DNA from: Lachnospiraceae bacterium
GTDB taxonomy: Bacteria > Bacillota > Clostridia > Lachnospirales > Lachnospiraceae
Length of the DNA: 40,954 nt
Reading direction: 5' to 3'
Assembly: GCA_024698865.1 (NCBI GenBank)
Contig: JAILQS010000004.1
Coordinates: 1 to 40,954 of the forward strand
Below the pieces are notes generated by a model that was not told the origin of the DNA, ran no database searches, and worked only from the letters and a program-made list of their open reading frames with translations. Shown here in pieces: positions 24,145-31,168 of the stretch (positions within the stretch are counted from its first letter, which is position 1; each line of letters starts with the position of its first letter). The translations under genes and the position numbers were made by a program.

Positions 24145-25126
24145 AAGAATTTATCTGTACACCCGACTGGTCAATCCTTCCGAGGCAGATATGAAACATC
24201 TGTATTCTATTTGTAACGACCACAAGATATCATTGCAATCAATCACCGTTCCTAAAGAGATTGTACAAAACTCCTCTGATTCGCTGATTATTTGCGATGC
24301 TCCAAGTGAAATCTCTCTCTTAAAACAATATCATATACCACTAATTTATCTGAACCGGGGCACAAACATTTTTGGCGCTGACTTGGAAACGGACACGTTG
24401 CAGGCGTTAGATTATGACACCTTGCAAAAAGTATACCATCGCTTCTTTCACCTGCCTCTTGTCATCGGCAAACGAAAGCTTGGTAAAGCGGCAACCGCCA
24501 ACACTAACCAACAGCTTATTTTAAGAGAGCTCACAGAAGAGGACTATGAAAATGTGTGCGCAGTTCTGAATACAACAACCGAACGTTTTGTACGTTTTGA
24601 TCAAAAGGATGATTATCTTTCCTATATTAACCAGACCTACGCCTTCTATGACTATGGATTGTTTGGTGTTTTTTTGAGTGATACAGATAAAACGGAATGT
24701 TTCATCGGTCTTTGCGGTTTTTCGGCAACGACGCATCCGGAGTTAGATGGTGACTTGTGTTTTTCTGCTGCTATAAATGCGCTGTTAGAAAACTCCTATC
24801 TTGAGTTATCCTATCTCATTGCTCCAGACAAGCAGCGTAACGGATATGGCAAAAAGGCGATTTCCATTGCACTAAGGTATGCTGCCAAAACACTTCATGT
24901 ACCCGGTGTATTCACTATTATAAAAGACAGTAATCCGGCTTCACTTAAACTTGCCGAAGCTTTTGCAATGAAAGCTTCGAGAAAAACATCACTAAACTAT
25001 TCTTTGTATACTTATGACTTTCTAAAAGAAAACGAACGGATTGCAAATGCTGTATCTAACGTCATCGCACATAATAACGAGCATCCGGATACTTCTGTGT
25101 ACTTCAAAGTATATGATAAAAAATAA
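24137..25126 (+). CDS. GNAT acetyltransferase with HAD-like N-terminal domain
   Basis: A 329-residue two-part protein. Residues about 1-110 resemble a degenerate HAD-type domain (LIICDAPSEISLLKQYHIPLIYLNRG), without the full catalytic DxD. Residues about 128-300 are a GNAT N-acetyltransferase: LRELTEEDYENVCAVL at the start and the acetyl-CoA loop APDKQRNGYGKKAI near 235. GGGGAGGG stands before the ATG, within the end of the CmpB-like gene. A 12-bp stem terminator follows directly. The acceptor substrate is unknown; the arrangement is seen in other Lachnospiraceae proteins as far as I recall the family. Confidence 0.75.
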   Translation: MLKRIYLYTRLVNPSEADMKHLYSICNDHKISLQSITVPKEIVQNSSDSLIICDAPSEISLLKQYHIPLIYLNRGTNIFGADLETDTLQALDYDTLQKVYHRFFHLPLVIGKRKLGKAATANTNQQLILRELTEEDYENVCAVLNTTTERFVRFDQKDDYLSYINQTYAFYDYGLFGVFLSDTDKTECFIGLCGFSATTHPELDGDLCFSAAINALLENSYLELSYLIAPDKQRNGYGKKAISIALRYAAKTLHVPGVFTIIKDSNPASLKLAEAFAMKASRKTSLNYSLYTYDFLKENERIANAVSNVIAHNNEHPDTSVYFKVYDKK

Positions 25127-25160
25127 AAAGAGCCTGTAGAAGGTGCTCTTTTTATTTGTT
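25122..25160 (+). terminator. terminator of GNAT gene
   Basis: Perfect 12-bp stem AATAAAAAGAGC / GCTCTTTTTATT ending in TTTTTATTTG. The stem begins within the stop codon. Confidence 0.85.
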
Positions 25161-25231
25161 TTTCGAACTTGCTCCAGTACATAAACTGTCTACCGTCACA
25201 TATATTTTTCTTTCCCTTTTCCTTTTTTTTG

Positions 25232-25240
25232 TGCTATACT
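25232..25240 (+). promoter_or_regulatory. extended -10 promoter
   Basis: TGC-TATACT, 25 bp before the small gene at 25265. The -35 region is a pyrimidine tract without a good hexamer. Confidence 0.45.
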
Positions 25241-25264
25241 TTCGTGCTTGGAAGGGGGAATTGT

Positions 25265-25474
25265 ATGCTTCAGATAGAAATGCCGAAACCAGATCCAAGT
25301 CTGAGTCCGGAAAAGATTGAAGAACTGAGGGAAGAATACAAAAGGCTAACAGACAAGGGGCTAGAATATTTTGACCGCATTGAAGCAGGGCTTGTCACAC
25401 ATCTTGAGGTTTCCTATAAGATTCGGGAAATCTGGATAAAAAGTATCGAAATTAAGAAAAAGCTTGGGATATAG
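25265..25474 (+). CDS. small helical protein, unknown
   Basis: 69 residues from an ATG with AAGGGGG seven bases upstream; a longer frame to 25169 lacks a binding site and runs through the promoter. The sequence is charged and probably alpha-helical (SPEKIEELREEYKRLTDKG, IREIWIKSIEIKKKLG), with a Pro-rich start (MPKPDPSLSP). It has no signal peptide and no cysteines. Its own promoter and terminator surround it, so it is a separate unit. The family is not recognised. Confidence 0.65.
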   Translation: MLQIEMPKPDPSLSPEKIEELREEYKRLTDKGLEYFDRIEAGLVTHLEVSYKIREIWIKSIEIKKKLGI

Positions 25475-25485
25475 AGGTCTTTAAA

Positions 25486-25520
25486 AAAAATAACCGCCAA
25501 GGCAAGTGGCGGTTATTTTC
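25486..25520. terminator. bidirectional terminator
   Basis: AAAATAACCGCC(A) / (T)GGCGGTTATTTT with a 7-nt loop. T-runs follow on both strands, so it serves the small plus-strand gene and the convergent hipA-like gene. Confidence 0.85.
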
Positions 25521-25536
25521 TGTTCCAATCGGTTTG

Positions 25537-26742
25537 CTACCGTTCAAAATCATTATAGCTGCGTCTTTTCTTTTTTGAGCGTAGGTTTTGGTCTGTCTCT
25601 TTTTTCTCAACATACATACTGATTGATTTTCCTCGCTGAAAGTCCCTGAACAGTTCTATTTTTGTTTGATAATTTTTGAGTATTATGTCGCATTTTTCCT
25701 CCGGGATACCCGATTGGCGATAAAAATCTTTAACGGTTATCGGTTTCGGAAGACAATCCATATGGAATGTATCTTTGTTTTGGATATTTTTTAGCATACG
25801 TTCTTCGGCAGTATAAAAAGAGGTGATTGGACGTTCCAAGATTGTTGCTCGATTATAAATAATGTTTTCATCATAAAACATACTGTTGCCGTTATCAAAT
25901 ATTGGAGCGACATCTATAAGTTTTAAAGTGTCGGCATCTCTTAGTACACCGAAATTTGATAAGTGACGGTCTACATTGCTGATCACAAAATCTAAAGATG
26001 TTTGATAATCCATAAACGATACAATTTTTTCTCGTGATAATCCGTTTTTCTCACATATCTCAATATAACTTTGGTAGCCGGATATGTCATTTGCTTTCTT
26101 TTCACTGCTTAATACCTCATAGGCAGGTATAAGCTCAACATTTTCAGTTGTGAAAGAATAGCAATGAGCTTCTAATTTTAATCCATTTTTTACTGCTTTG
26201 TAAGGTACATAAGGAATCTCCGTGTTCTGAAGGTCGTTTATAAATGTAGCGAAGGCTTCGTTTATGGATTGCTGTCCATAGTAAGATTCGCTCTCTTTTA
26301 CCAATTTTGGCACATCACTGCTAAAATCCCAGTATTTTTCTAATTGCCCGCCTAAAGAAGCGTTTGCATCATATGAGGAATCATTGTGGTAAGTTAATAC
26401 CATATCTTTTTGTGATAGATTCCACAATTTTACTTCATCCCATTTCAGATCCATGTCTATAGGGCATATCCAGTAGCAATCATTTATACTTAATGCAAGA
26501 TTTTTAGCAAGATACGCTTCGCTTGTTTCAAACCCCGCTCGCCGAATGACATCCATCATGCTTTTCCGGGAAGACGGAACTGCTCTGTTTTTCCACCATA
26601 TTTTCATTTTGGTTGTATCGGCTTTGCTTAAGTATGGCATCAATGCAGGCTCTATAATTTTAACCGCATCTAATCCACCAACTTCGTTCAGTAAAAGTGT
26701 TGCACAAAAATCGTCTTTATGCATTAATTTGTAAATGCTCAT
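25537..26742 (-). CDS. HipA-like kinase (toxin of a hipBA-type pair)
   Basis: About 401-residue member of the HipA kinase superfamily. The C-terminal half holds the kinase motifs: DFVISNVDRHLSNFGVL (catalytic Asp and Asn, about 253-269) and the metal-binding aspartate motif VAPIFDNGNSM (about 278-288). The N-terminal third differs from classical HipA: it has WWKNRAVPSSRKSM and LSINDCYWICP, a variant seen in clostridial HipA-domain proteins. The start is taken as ATG 26742, six bases after AGGTG, which overlaps the stop of the regulator gene; a GTG at 26751 is the alternative. It probably phosphorylates a translation factor or tRNA synthetase and is neutralised by its partner, but the target is unknown. 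The C-terminal tail is basic. Confidence 0.78.
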   Translation of the reverse strand: MSIYKLMHKDDFCATLLLNEVGGLDAVKIIEPALMPYLSKADTTKMKIWWKNRAVPSSRKSMMDVIRRAGFETSEAYLAKNLALSINDCYWICPIDMDLKWDEVKLWNLSQKDMVLTYHNDSSYDANASLGGQLEKYWDFSSDVPKLVKESESYYGQQSINEAFATFINDLQNTEIPYVPYKAVKNGLKLEAHCYSFTTENVELIPAYEVLSSEKKANDISGYQSYIEICEKNGLSREKIVSFMDYQTSLDFVISNVDRHLSNFGVLRDADTLKLIDVAPIFDNGNSMFYDENIIYNRATILERPITSFYTAEERMLKNIQNKDTFHMDCLPKPITVKDFYRQSGIPEEKCDIILKNYQTKIELFRDFQRGKSISMYVEKKETDQNLRSKKKRRSYNDFER

Positions 26743-26747
26743 TCCTC

Positions 26748-27191
26748 TCACCTGCTCGTTCTAATAAGATTCTCTGTTATTTGATCTAGTTCTTTTTCTT
26801 TTAGATGTCGGTCAATTAGCATTTCTGCAAATAGATTTGCGTATTTAACCATTCTGGGATTGATAAATTTTTCTTCCGCATCAAGTGTAGTATCTTCGTC
26901 TTTTAAATATATCGTCATTTTCTGGAGGGCGTTATCCTTCTTCCATGTATAGTGAATATCTCTGTACTTGCCTTCTTTTCCGTCGAAGTAGAAAATGGGA
27001 TTCAGAACGTTTTCTGTTTGTTCGTTTAGGTATACTGCTATTTTTTGTACTGTTTCAGCGCTACATTTGTTGATGTTTGTCTTTTGGCTTACTATCTCAC
27101 GTACTGTTGTATAGGGTATTCCGGTATCTTTGGAAAGGCGATACGCTGTTATGCCTTTCTCGCTTAAAATGTGAAGAAGTTTTTCATTCAT
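26748..27191 (-). CDS. XRE-family HTH regulator (HipB-like antitoxin)
   Basis: About 147 residues. An N-terminal helix-turn-helix (about 12-50, ITAYRLSKDTGIPYTTVREIVSQKTNINKCSAETVQKIA) is followed by a segment not seen in short HipB proteins (FYFDGKEGKYRDIHYTWKKDNALQKMTIYLKDED) and a helical C terminus. It should bind the 26-bp palindrome in its own promoter and neutralise the kinase encoded five bases downstream. ATG at 27191 is chosen because AGAGGTGA precedes it; GTG at 27200 lies in that binding site. Confidence 0.78.
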   Translation of the reverse strand: MNEKLLHILSEKGITAYRLSKDTGIPYTTVREIVSQKTNINKCSAETVQKIAVYLNEQTENVLNPIFYFDGKEGKYRDIHYTWKKDNALQKMTIYLKDEDTTLDAEEKFINPRMVKYANLFAEMLIDRHLKEKELDQITENLIRTSR

Positions 27192-27209
27192 AAAAATCAC
27201 CTCTACTTA

Positions 27210-27239
27210 TATTATAACGGAATACCGTTATAATATCAA
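27210..27239 (-). promoter_or_regulatory. hipBA promoter with palindromic operator
   Basis: Minus-strand TTGATA (27234-27239), 17 bp, TATAAT (27211-27216). A perfect inverted repeat with 11-bp arms (TATTATAACGG / CCGTTATAATA) and a 4-bp centre spans 27210-27235 and covers spacer and -10. This is the likely autoregulatory site. Confidence 0.75.
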
Positions 27240-27394
27240 TGAAGACATTGGAAAAGTCACAAACTCTTCTTTCACTGCTCTCTCGTTCTTTCTTTTTAGA
27301 ACAAATATCTTGCGTTTTCCCCAAAAATTTGCTATCGCAAAATCGGCGATTTACCATATGAGATTTTTTTACTTTGAAATCTTATATATTGTAG

Positions 27395-27586
27395 ATGTAC
27401 CAATATTCAAGTCCTGTAGCCGGGAACTTCGGTCATGTAATTTTTTCTGTGTTTGGGTTAGTTAAAGTAATGTATAATTTAAACTCAGGGGAAATCCAAG
27501 AAGCAAACCCTGTCGTAAGTGGACGGGCAGATAAGCGCAATATGAAGCCTAAATCAGCAGTATGGTTTGTTTACAGAGTTGCATAA
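27395..27586 (+). pseudogene. possible gene remnant
   Basis: A 63-codon frame ending in SGRADKRNMKPKSAVWFVYRVA. It has no ribosome binding site and no clear promoter, and its N-terminal part looks random, while the C-terminal half has normal coding character. I cannot assign a family. It could be the 3' end of a lost gene. Confidence 0.3.
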
Positions 27587-27589
27587 TCC

Positions 27590-27611
27590 GACTCATCAAA
27601 TTTGATGAGTC
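27590..27611. repeat. perfect 22-bp palindrome
   Basis: Arms GACTCATCAAA and its exact complement meet with no spacer, directly after the stop of the possible remnant. There is no T-run, so it is more like a protein-binding site or the scar of an element than a terminator. Confidence 0.6.
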
Positions 27612-27679
27612 AAAACCCTTATTTAAGGTCGGCTGAATGAATCCAACTCTAACACTATGCTCTGATACTGAAAGATAAT

Positions 27680-27733
27680 AAGACCTACCAAACAGATTTC
27701 TCTGCTGATAGGTCTTTGTTTGTTTTTGACTGC
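27680..27733 (+). terminator. hairpin terminator
   Basis: AAGACCTA / TAGGTCTT outer stem with an inner CAGA/TCTG stem, followed by TGTTTGTTTTTG on the plus strand. No intact plus-strand gene precedes it. Confidence 0.6.
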
Positions 27734-27775
27734 CTTAACTGAATAGACTTCTTGAATATCAATGTTGATTTTGTA

Positions 27776-27802
27776 AGTTAAGATGTTGCAACAGTCTTAA
27801 CT
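27776..27802. repeat. near-perfect 27-bp palindrome
   Basis: AGTTAAGA / TCTTAACT arms around TGTTGCAACA, interrupted by a single G. It lies downstream of the lipoprotein gene on the minus strand without a T-run. Confidence 0.5.
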
Positions 27803-27872
27803 AATTAGCATTGGTAGAAACAACTGCTTCTTCGTATAGCGTTGTTCCCTGCAGACTCTTGTTTTTTAATTC

Positions 27873-28385
27873 CTATTTATTCTTATTGTTTGATTGCGCT
27901 TTTGTATTGCCATTGGTGTTGCTATCTGTTGCACTGTTGTTTGCACCATTTGTGCTGTCATTTGATGAATTGCCGGTAGTATCGTCAGTTACATCATCCA
28001 TAATTTCACCGGTTAACGAATCGTTGTTGCCGTTGGTTCCTCCGCTACCGTTGGTTCCTCCGTTGTCGTTGGTTGCTCCACTACCGCTGGTTGCTCCGCT
28101 ACCGTTGGTTGCTCCGCTACCATTGCCCCCATTCGTTCCGCCATTGGTCTCACCGCTCGTTCCACCGGTAGCACCACTATCCATTCCGCTGGAACTATCT
28201 CCTGTAGCACCGTTACCGTTACCCGAATCCGGCGTCTGTTGTGTAGTATCTTTTTTGCCGGAGGTGGAAGAATTATTATTGTTATTTCCTAACCCACATC
28301 CCATCATCCATACACATGTAAAACAGCAAAGCGCTGTAAGTACACAAAATCTCATAATTTTGTGATGTTTCATATTCTTTTTCAT
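27873..28385 (-). CDS. low-complexity Gly/Asn/Ser/Thr lipoprotein
   Basis: A 170-residue protein with a lipoprotein signal (hydrophobic FCVLTALCCFTCVWMMGC, lipobox Cys about 30). The rest is almost only Gly, Asn, Ser, Thr, Asp and Ala, with repeats of GSGATN. Five tandem 18-bp units at 28030-28119 encode this hexapeptide. No folded domain is visible; it probably forms a flexible chain on the outside of the membrane. AGGAGGAG precedes the ATG, but an inverted repeat may fold over it. It is downstream of the MBL hydrolase gene; no clear promoter was found between them. Function unknown. Confidence 0.72.
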   Translation of the reverse strand: MKKNMKHHKIMRFCVLTALCCFTCVWMMGCGLGNNNNNSSTSGKKDTTQQTPDSGNGNGATGDSSSGMDSGATGGTSGETNGGTNGGNGSGATNGSGATSGSGATNDNGGTNGSGGTNGNNDSLTGEIMDDVTDDTTGNSSNDSTNGANNSATDSNTNGNTKAQSNNKNK

Positions 28386-28426
28386 GGAATACTCCTCCTA
28401 AATAATATTTTCAAAAGTAGTATTCC
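28386..28426 (-). promoter_or_regulatory. inverted repeat around a ribosome binding site
   Basis: GGAATACT and AGTATTCC (8-bp perfect arms, 25-nt loop) on the minus strand. The second arm fills exactly the gap between AGGAGG and the ATG of the lipoprotein gene, so folding would hamper ribosome access. Confidence 0.45.
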
Positions 28427-28445
28427 ACATTTTTCTTTTTTTATT

Positions 28446-29267
28446 CTAAAGATTAAAAACCGCTCCGGTTTCGGCAAGCTGACATCTTCCACCCAGCGAC
28501 TGTTTGATATACGAAATAGCTTCCAGGCCGGTACAATGAAGTGGAATCACGATTCCTGGATTAATCTCCTTCAGCGCCTCCACAGTCTTTTCAATCCGCT
28601 CTTTATCGGCTCTAAGCAAATGCATTCCCGCCATAACCATATAAATCGGTTCCTCCTTAAACACACGTTTTACATGGTTGAGACTATTGATTATGCCGCA
28701 ATGACTGCAACCGGAGAATACAAATAATCCTCCGTTTTCCCGGATAATCAACATCTGCTCATCCCGCATATCATCTGCAAGATACTTTCCGTCCTTGAGG
28801 ACAAAAAAAGAGGCCTCTCTTTTTTCAAAACTATTATTCATCGGTATATTTCCGAGCAGGAAGACATTTTGAAAAATCTCAGTCAACGGTTTCTCTATCT
28901 GATGCAGTTCTTTAATATCCTCCGGATTCCACGCAATTCCGGTATTGCGATATAACGTTTTATCCTTGTTGGCAGAAACCTTCTCTGTGAACGCTTCCTT
29001 CCGCACATAAACAGGCGGGCATTTTACATCCTGACGCAACAGATAATTCATCCCGCCACAATGATCATAGTGCCCATGACTTAATACAATCGCATCCACA
29101 TTTGCCATACTGCATTTCATCACAATTCCATTTTGAAAAAATACACCCGATTGTCCAACATCGAATACAATCGTTTTTTCGTTCGTTTCAATTCGAATTG
29201 ACAGACCATGCTCTGCCACCAATCCCCTTTTATAAACAATATTATCATTTAATACACTTATTCTCAT
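28446..29267 (-). CDS. MBL-fold metallohydrolase
   Basis: About 273-residue metallo-beta-lactamase-fold hydrolase, similar to the COG1237 group. The metal motif HGHYDHCGG (about residues 63-71) is intact, and later ligands are visible in FSGCSHCGIINSL (about 184-196) and IPLHCTG near the C terminus. The start at 29267 is chosen because AGGGG precedes this ATG and it opens directly into MRISVLNDN; an earlier frame start is rejected. There is no signal peptide. The COG1237 annotation as a dihydropterin-related synthase comes from archaeal relatives and should not be taken as this enzyme's reaction. Confidence 0.85.
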   Translation of the reverse strand: MRISVLNDNIVYKRGLVAEHGLSIRIETNEKTIVFDVGQSGVFFQNGIVMKCSMANVDAIVLSHGHYDHCGGMNYLLRQDVKCPPVYVRKEAFTEKVSANKDKTLYRNTGIAWNPEDIKELHQIEKPLTEIFQNVFLLGNIPMNNSFEKREASFFVLKDGKYLADDMRDEQMLIIRENGGLFVFSGCSHCGIINSLNHVKRVFKEEPIYMVMAGMHLLRADKERIEKTVEALKEINPGIVIPLHCTGLEAISYIKQSLGGRCQLAETGAVFNL

Positions 29268-29350
29268 AATAACCCCTATCCTGCGTGTATTGTTTCGTTC
29301 CATCCATTATTATACCGAAAAAATTCTCAAAAAAAAATACGATATTTATC

Positions 29351-29379
29351 TTGTTTTCCACGACAATTATTAGTATAAT
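29351..29379 (+). promoter_or_regulatory. tRNA-Thr promoter
   Basis: TTGTTT (29351-29356), 17 bp, TATAAT (29374-29379), 18 bp before the tRNA. Confidence 0.7.
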
Positions 29380-29397
29380 AATCTTTGGTTGAAAAAT

Positions 29398-29470
<73 letters not shown>

Positions 29471-29480
29471 TTTTCTTTTT

Positions 29481-30380
29481 TTATTTGTCGAAAATTTTAT
29501 CCTTTCCCTCTTTGGTGAACATGATTCCATTTTCTATCGCCCCACTCGGGCAGATGTCTTTGCATTTACCACATCGTATACACTCAAAACCATCGAGTTC
29601 TTTGATTGGATTTACCTCCATTGGACAAACCGATTCGCATTTCCCGCAATCCACACATTTCTCATGATTATACGTCATCTGATAAAAACTAAATCTGTTA
29701 AATAATGCGTAAAATGCACCCAATGGGCAAAAATATCGGCAAAAGAAGCGCGGAATCGTCATTGCTCCTACGATTACAAACAAAAGCACTCCAAACTTCC
29801 ACGTAAATAATGCTCCCAACAATCCCCGTAGCCTGCTGTCCGGTATTGCAAGAAACACCCCGCCTTCAAGCGTTCCTGCGGGACAGATATATTTGCAAAA
29901 CCACGGTGTAGAAATTCCATAGCGATCCACTGCCATAAGCGGTAATAGCACGACAAACAAAAGTAATAGAACGTACTTCATTCCCCGAAGTATGCGATCA
30001 ACCCTTTGAGGAAGCCGGATTTTGGGCACCGGTATTTTATGTAATATATCCTGTAAAAACCCAAACGGGCATACAAATCCACATAACAATCTTCCAAAAA
30101 GCACACCAAACAACATAAGCGTTCCAAGCACATAAAACGGAAACGGTTTTTTCTTATCTCCCAGTGCTGCCTGCATTGCCCCCACCGGACACGCGCCAAG
30201 CGCTCCCGGACACGAATAGCAATTCAACACCGGAACGCAAACTCCTTTCGTCTGTCCGGTGAATATCTGACCTTTCCAAAAGCCTCTTGCATATCCGTTT
30301 AAGAATGCAGCAAAACCAAGCTGAATCAAGGAACGTATGCGTCCGTTCTTTTTCAACCGATTCCTATGCATTGCAAACAT
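29481..30380 (-). CDS. membrane polyferredoxin (NapH/YccM-like)
   Basis: A 299-residue integral membrane iron-sulfur protein. About four to five hydrophobic segments carry pairs of CX3CP motifs: CGFVCPFG (C100, C104), CKYICPAG (C162, C166) and CRYFCPLG (C214, C218). An additional Cys-rich loop lies at 48-64. The C-terminal soluble part holds two [4Fe-4S] ferredoxin motifs, CVDCGKCESVCP (242-252) and CIRCGKCKDICP (267-277). Such proteins pass electrons between cytoplasm and membrane. The gene overlaps a 44-codon gene by 28 bases and lies behind a TlpA-like thioredoxin lipoprotein, so it may feed electrons to an external thiol system. The ATG at 30380 follows GGTGAGG; ATG 30371 is an alternative. 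Confidence 0.87.
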   Translation of the reverse strand: MFAMHRNRLKKNGRIRSLIQLGFAAFLNGYARGFWKGQIFTGQTKGVCVPVLNCYSCPGALGACPVGAMQAALGDKKKPFPFYVLGTLMLFGVLFGRLLCGFVCPFGFLQDILHKIPVPKIRLPQRVDRILRGMKYVLLLLFVVLLPLMAVDRYGISTPWFCKYICPAGTLEGGVFLAIPDSRLRGLLGALFTWKFGVLLFVIVGAMTIPRFFCRYFCPLGAFYALFNRFSFYQMTYNHEKCVDCGKCESVCPMEVNPIKELDGFECIRCGKCKDICPSGAIENGIMFTKEGKDKIFDK

Positions 30381-30487
30381 ATCCTCACCGCCTTTTGCAT
30401 CACTGTATGATATTGTCCAATGGTGATACCAATCACTATAAAACTGACCCCAAGTAGCAAAACAATGTATTTGAGTTTTCCAATCAT
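30353..30487 (-). CDS. CD1871A-like CXXC motif membrane peptide
   Basis: A 44-residue gene missed by length cutoffs. It starts with MIGKLKYIVLLLGVSFIVIG, one membrane helix, and ends ICLQCIGIG, a CXXC motif at the C terminus. This matches my recollection of the CD1871A family of clostridial CXXC peptides (pattern ICLECIGIG). Its ATG overlaps the stop of the TlpA-like gene (ATGA), and its end overlaps the start of the polyferredoxin gene in another frame. The tight nesting argues for coordinated translation and a shared redox role: a membrane thiol pair between the polyferredoxin and the external thioredoxin-fold protein. Confidence 0.8.
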   Translation of the reverse strand: MIGKLKYIVLLLGVSFIVIGITIGQYHTVMQKAVRICLQCIGIG

Positions 30488-31077
30488 TTGATTCCTTCCT
30501 TACCCATAGCCTCTAATGCTTCATTGATGTGTGCATAATACTCCTCTTCCACATTTGCCGGGCTTCCAATAATATCCGTTCCTATAGCATTTCCTTTACT
30601 GTCAAACATAACCGTAGTCGGTGTATACATAATCTGACTACAGAAGGTTTCCATATCTTCGCTTCCCGGGAAAATGGTAATACCCTCAAAGCCGGTGCTG
30701 CTTAGAATCTCACTTGCTTCACTCGCATAATCTTCTCCATCAATACATAGTGTAATCAATTGAATATTCTTTGGAAGACTTTGTCTTAATTCCTCTAATT
30801 CCGGCATCTCCTGAATACAGGGATTACACGTAACACCCCAGACGTTAACAATCGTCAGGTCATAATCCGCAAAATTCTCCTCCGTAAATGTATCCCCGTC
30901 TAACGTGGACGCCTCAAAGCTATTTAGGTTGGCAAACATGCTTTCTGAGGTCTCACTCTCGGACTCCTGCTCTATTGATTCCTCCTCAGGCAGCTCGTCC
31001 TCAAGCAACTCGTCACATCCAACCATTCCAAACAATAATACAAATGTACTCAACATAATCATCATTCTTTTTTTCAT
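30484..31077 (-). CDS. TlpA-like thioredoxin-fold lipoprotein
   Basis: About 197 residues. The lipoprotein signal peptide ends at the lipobox FGMVGC (Cys21), followed by an acidic Glu/Ser-rich linker (about 22-46). The thioredoxin-fold domain is of TlpA/ResA type: FTEENFADYDLTIVNVWGVTCNPCIQEMPEL, with a CNPC active site (Cys84, Cys87) and the cis-Pro region MYTPTTVMFD. It should reduce or isomerise disulfides, or act in cytochrome or other extracytoplasmic maturation. The ATG at 31077 is nine bases after AGGAG. It is first in the operon with the CXXC peptide and polyferredoxin. An extended -10 (TGC-TATAAT, 31136-31144) lies upstream. Confidence 0.87.
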   Translation of the reverse strand: MKKRMMIMLSTFVLLFGMVGCDELLEDELPEEESIEQESESETSESMFANLNSFEASTLDGDTFTEENFADYDLTIVNVWGVTCNPCIQEMPELEELRQSLPKNIQLITLCIDGEDYASEASEILSSTGFEGITIFPGSEDMETFCSQIMYTPTTVMFDSKGNAIGTDIIGSPANVEEEYYAHINEALEAMGKEGIK

Positions 31078-31101
31078 ATACAAATTCTCCTATAAACACG
31101 A

Positions 31102-31144
31102 AATAGGTAACTGCCCTACGACAATTACCTATTATATTATAGCA
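31102..31144 (-). promoter_or_regulatory. extended -10 promoter overlapping a hairpin
   Basis: TGC-TATAAT (31136-31144, minus strand) precedes an AATAGGTAA / TTACCTATT hairpin (31102-31133). The predicted start site falls in the middle of the 5' arm, so the hairpin forms only in transcripts reading through from degV. The U-run after the stem is weak (TTTCGTGTTT). Confidence 0.5.
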
Positions 31145-31168
31145 AATATATCATTTTTTGACTAGAAA

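Larger units (their letters stand above)
27240..27810. other. 570-bp stretch without an intact gene
   Basis: Between the hipBA promoter and the low-complexity lipoprotein. It holds a possible gene remnant (27395-27586), a perfect 22-bp palindrome (27590-27611), a terminator-like hairpin (27680-27733) and another near-perfect palindrome (27776-27802). Direct repeats flanking the module were not found by eye. Confidence 0.5.
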
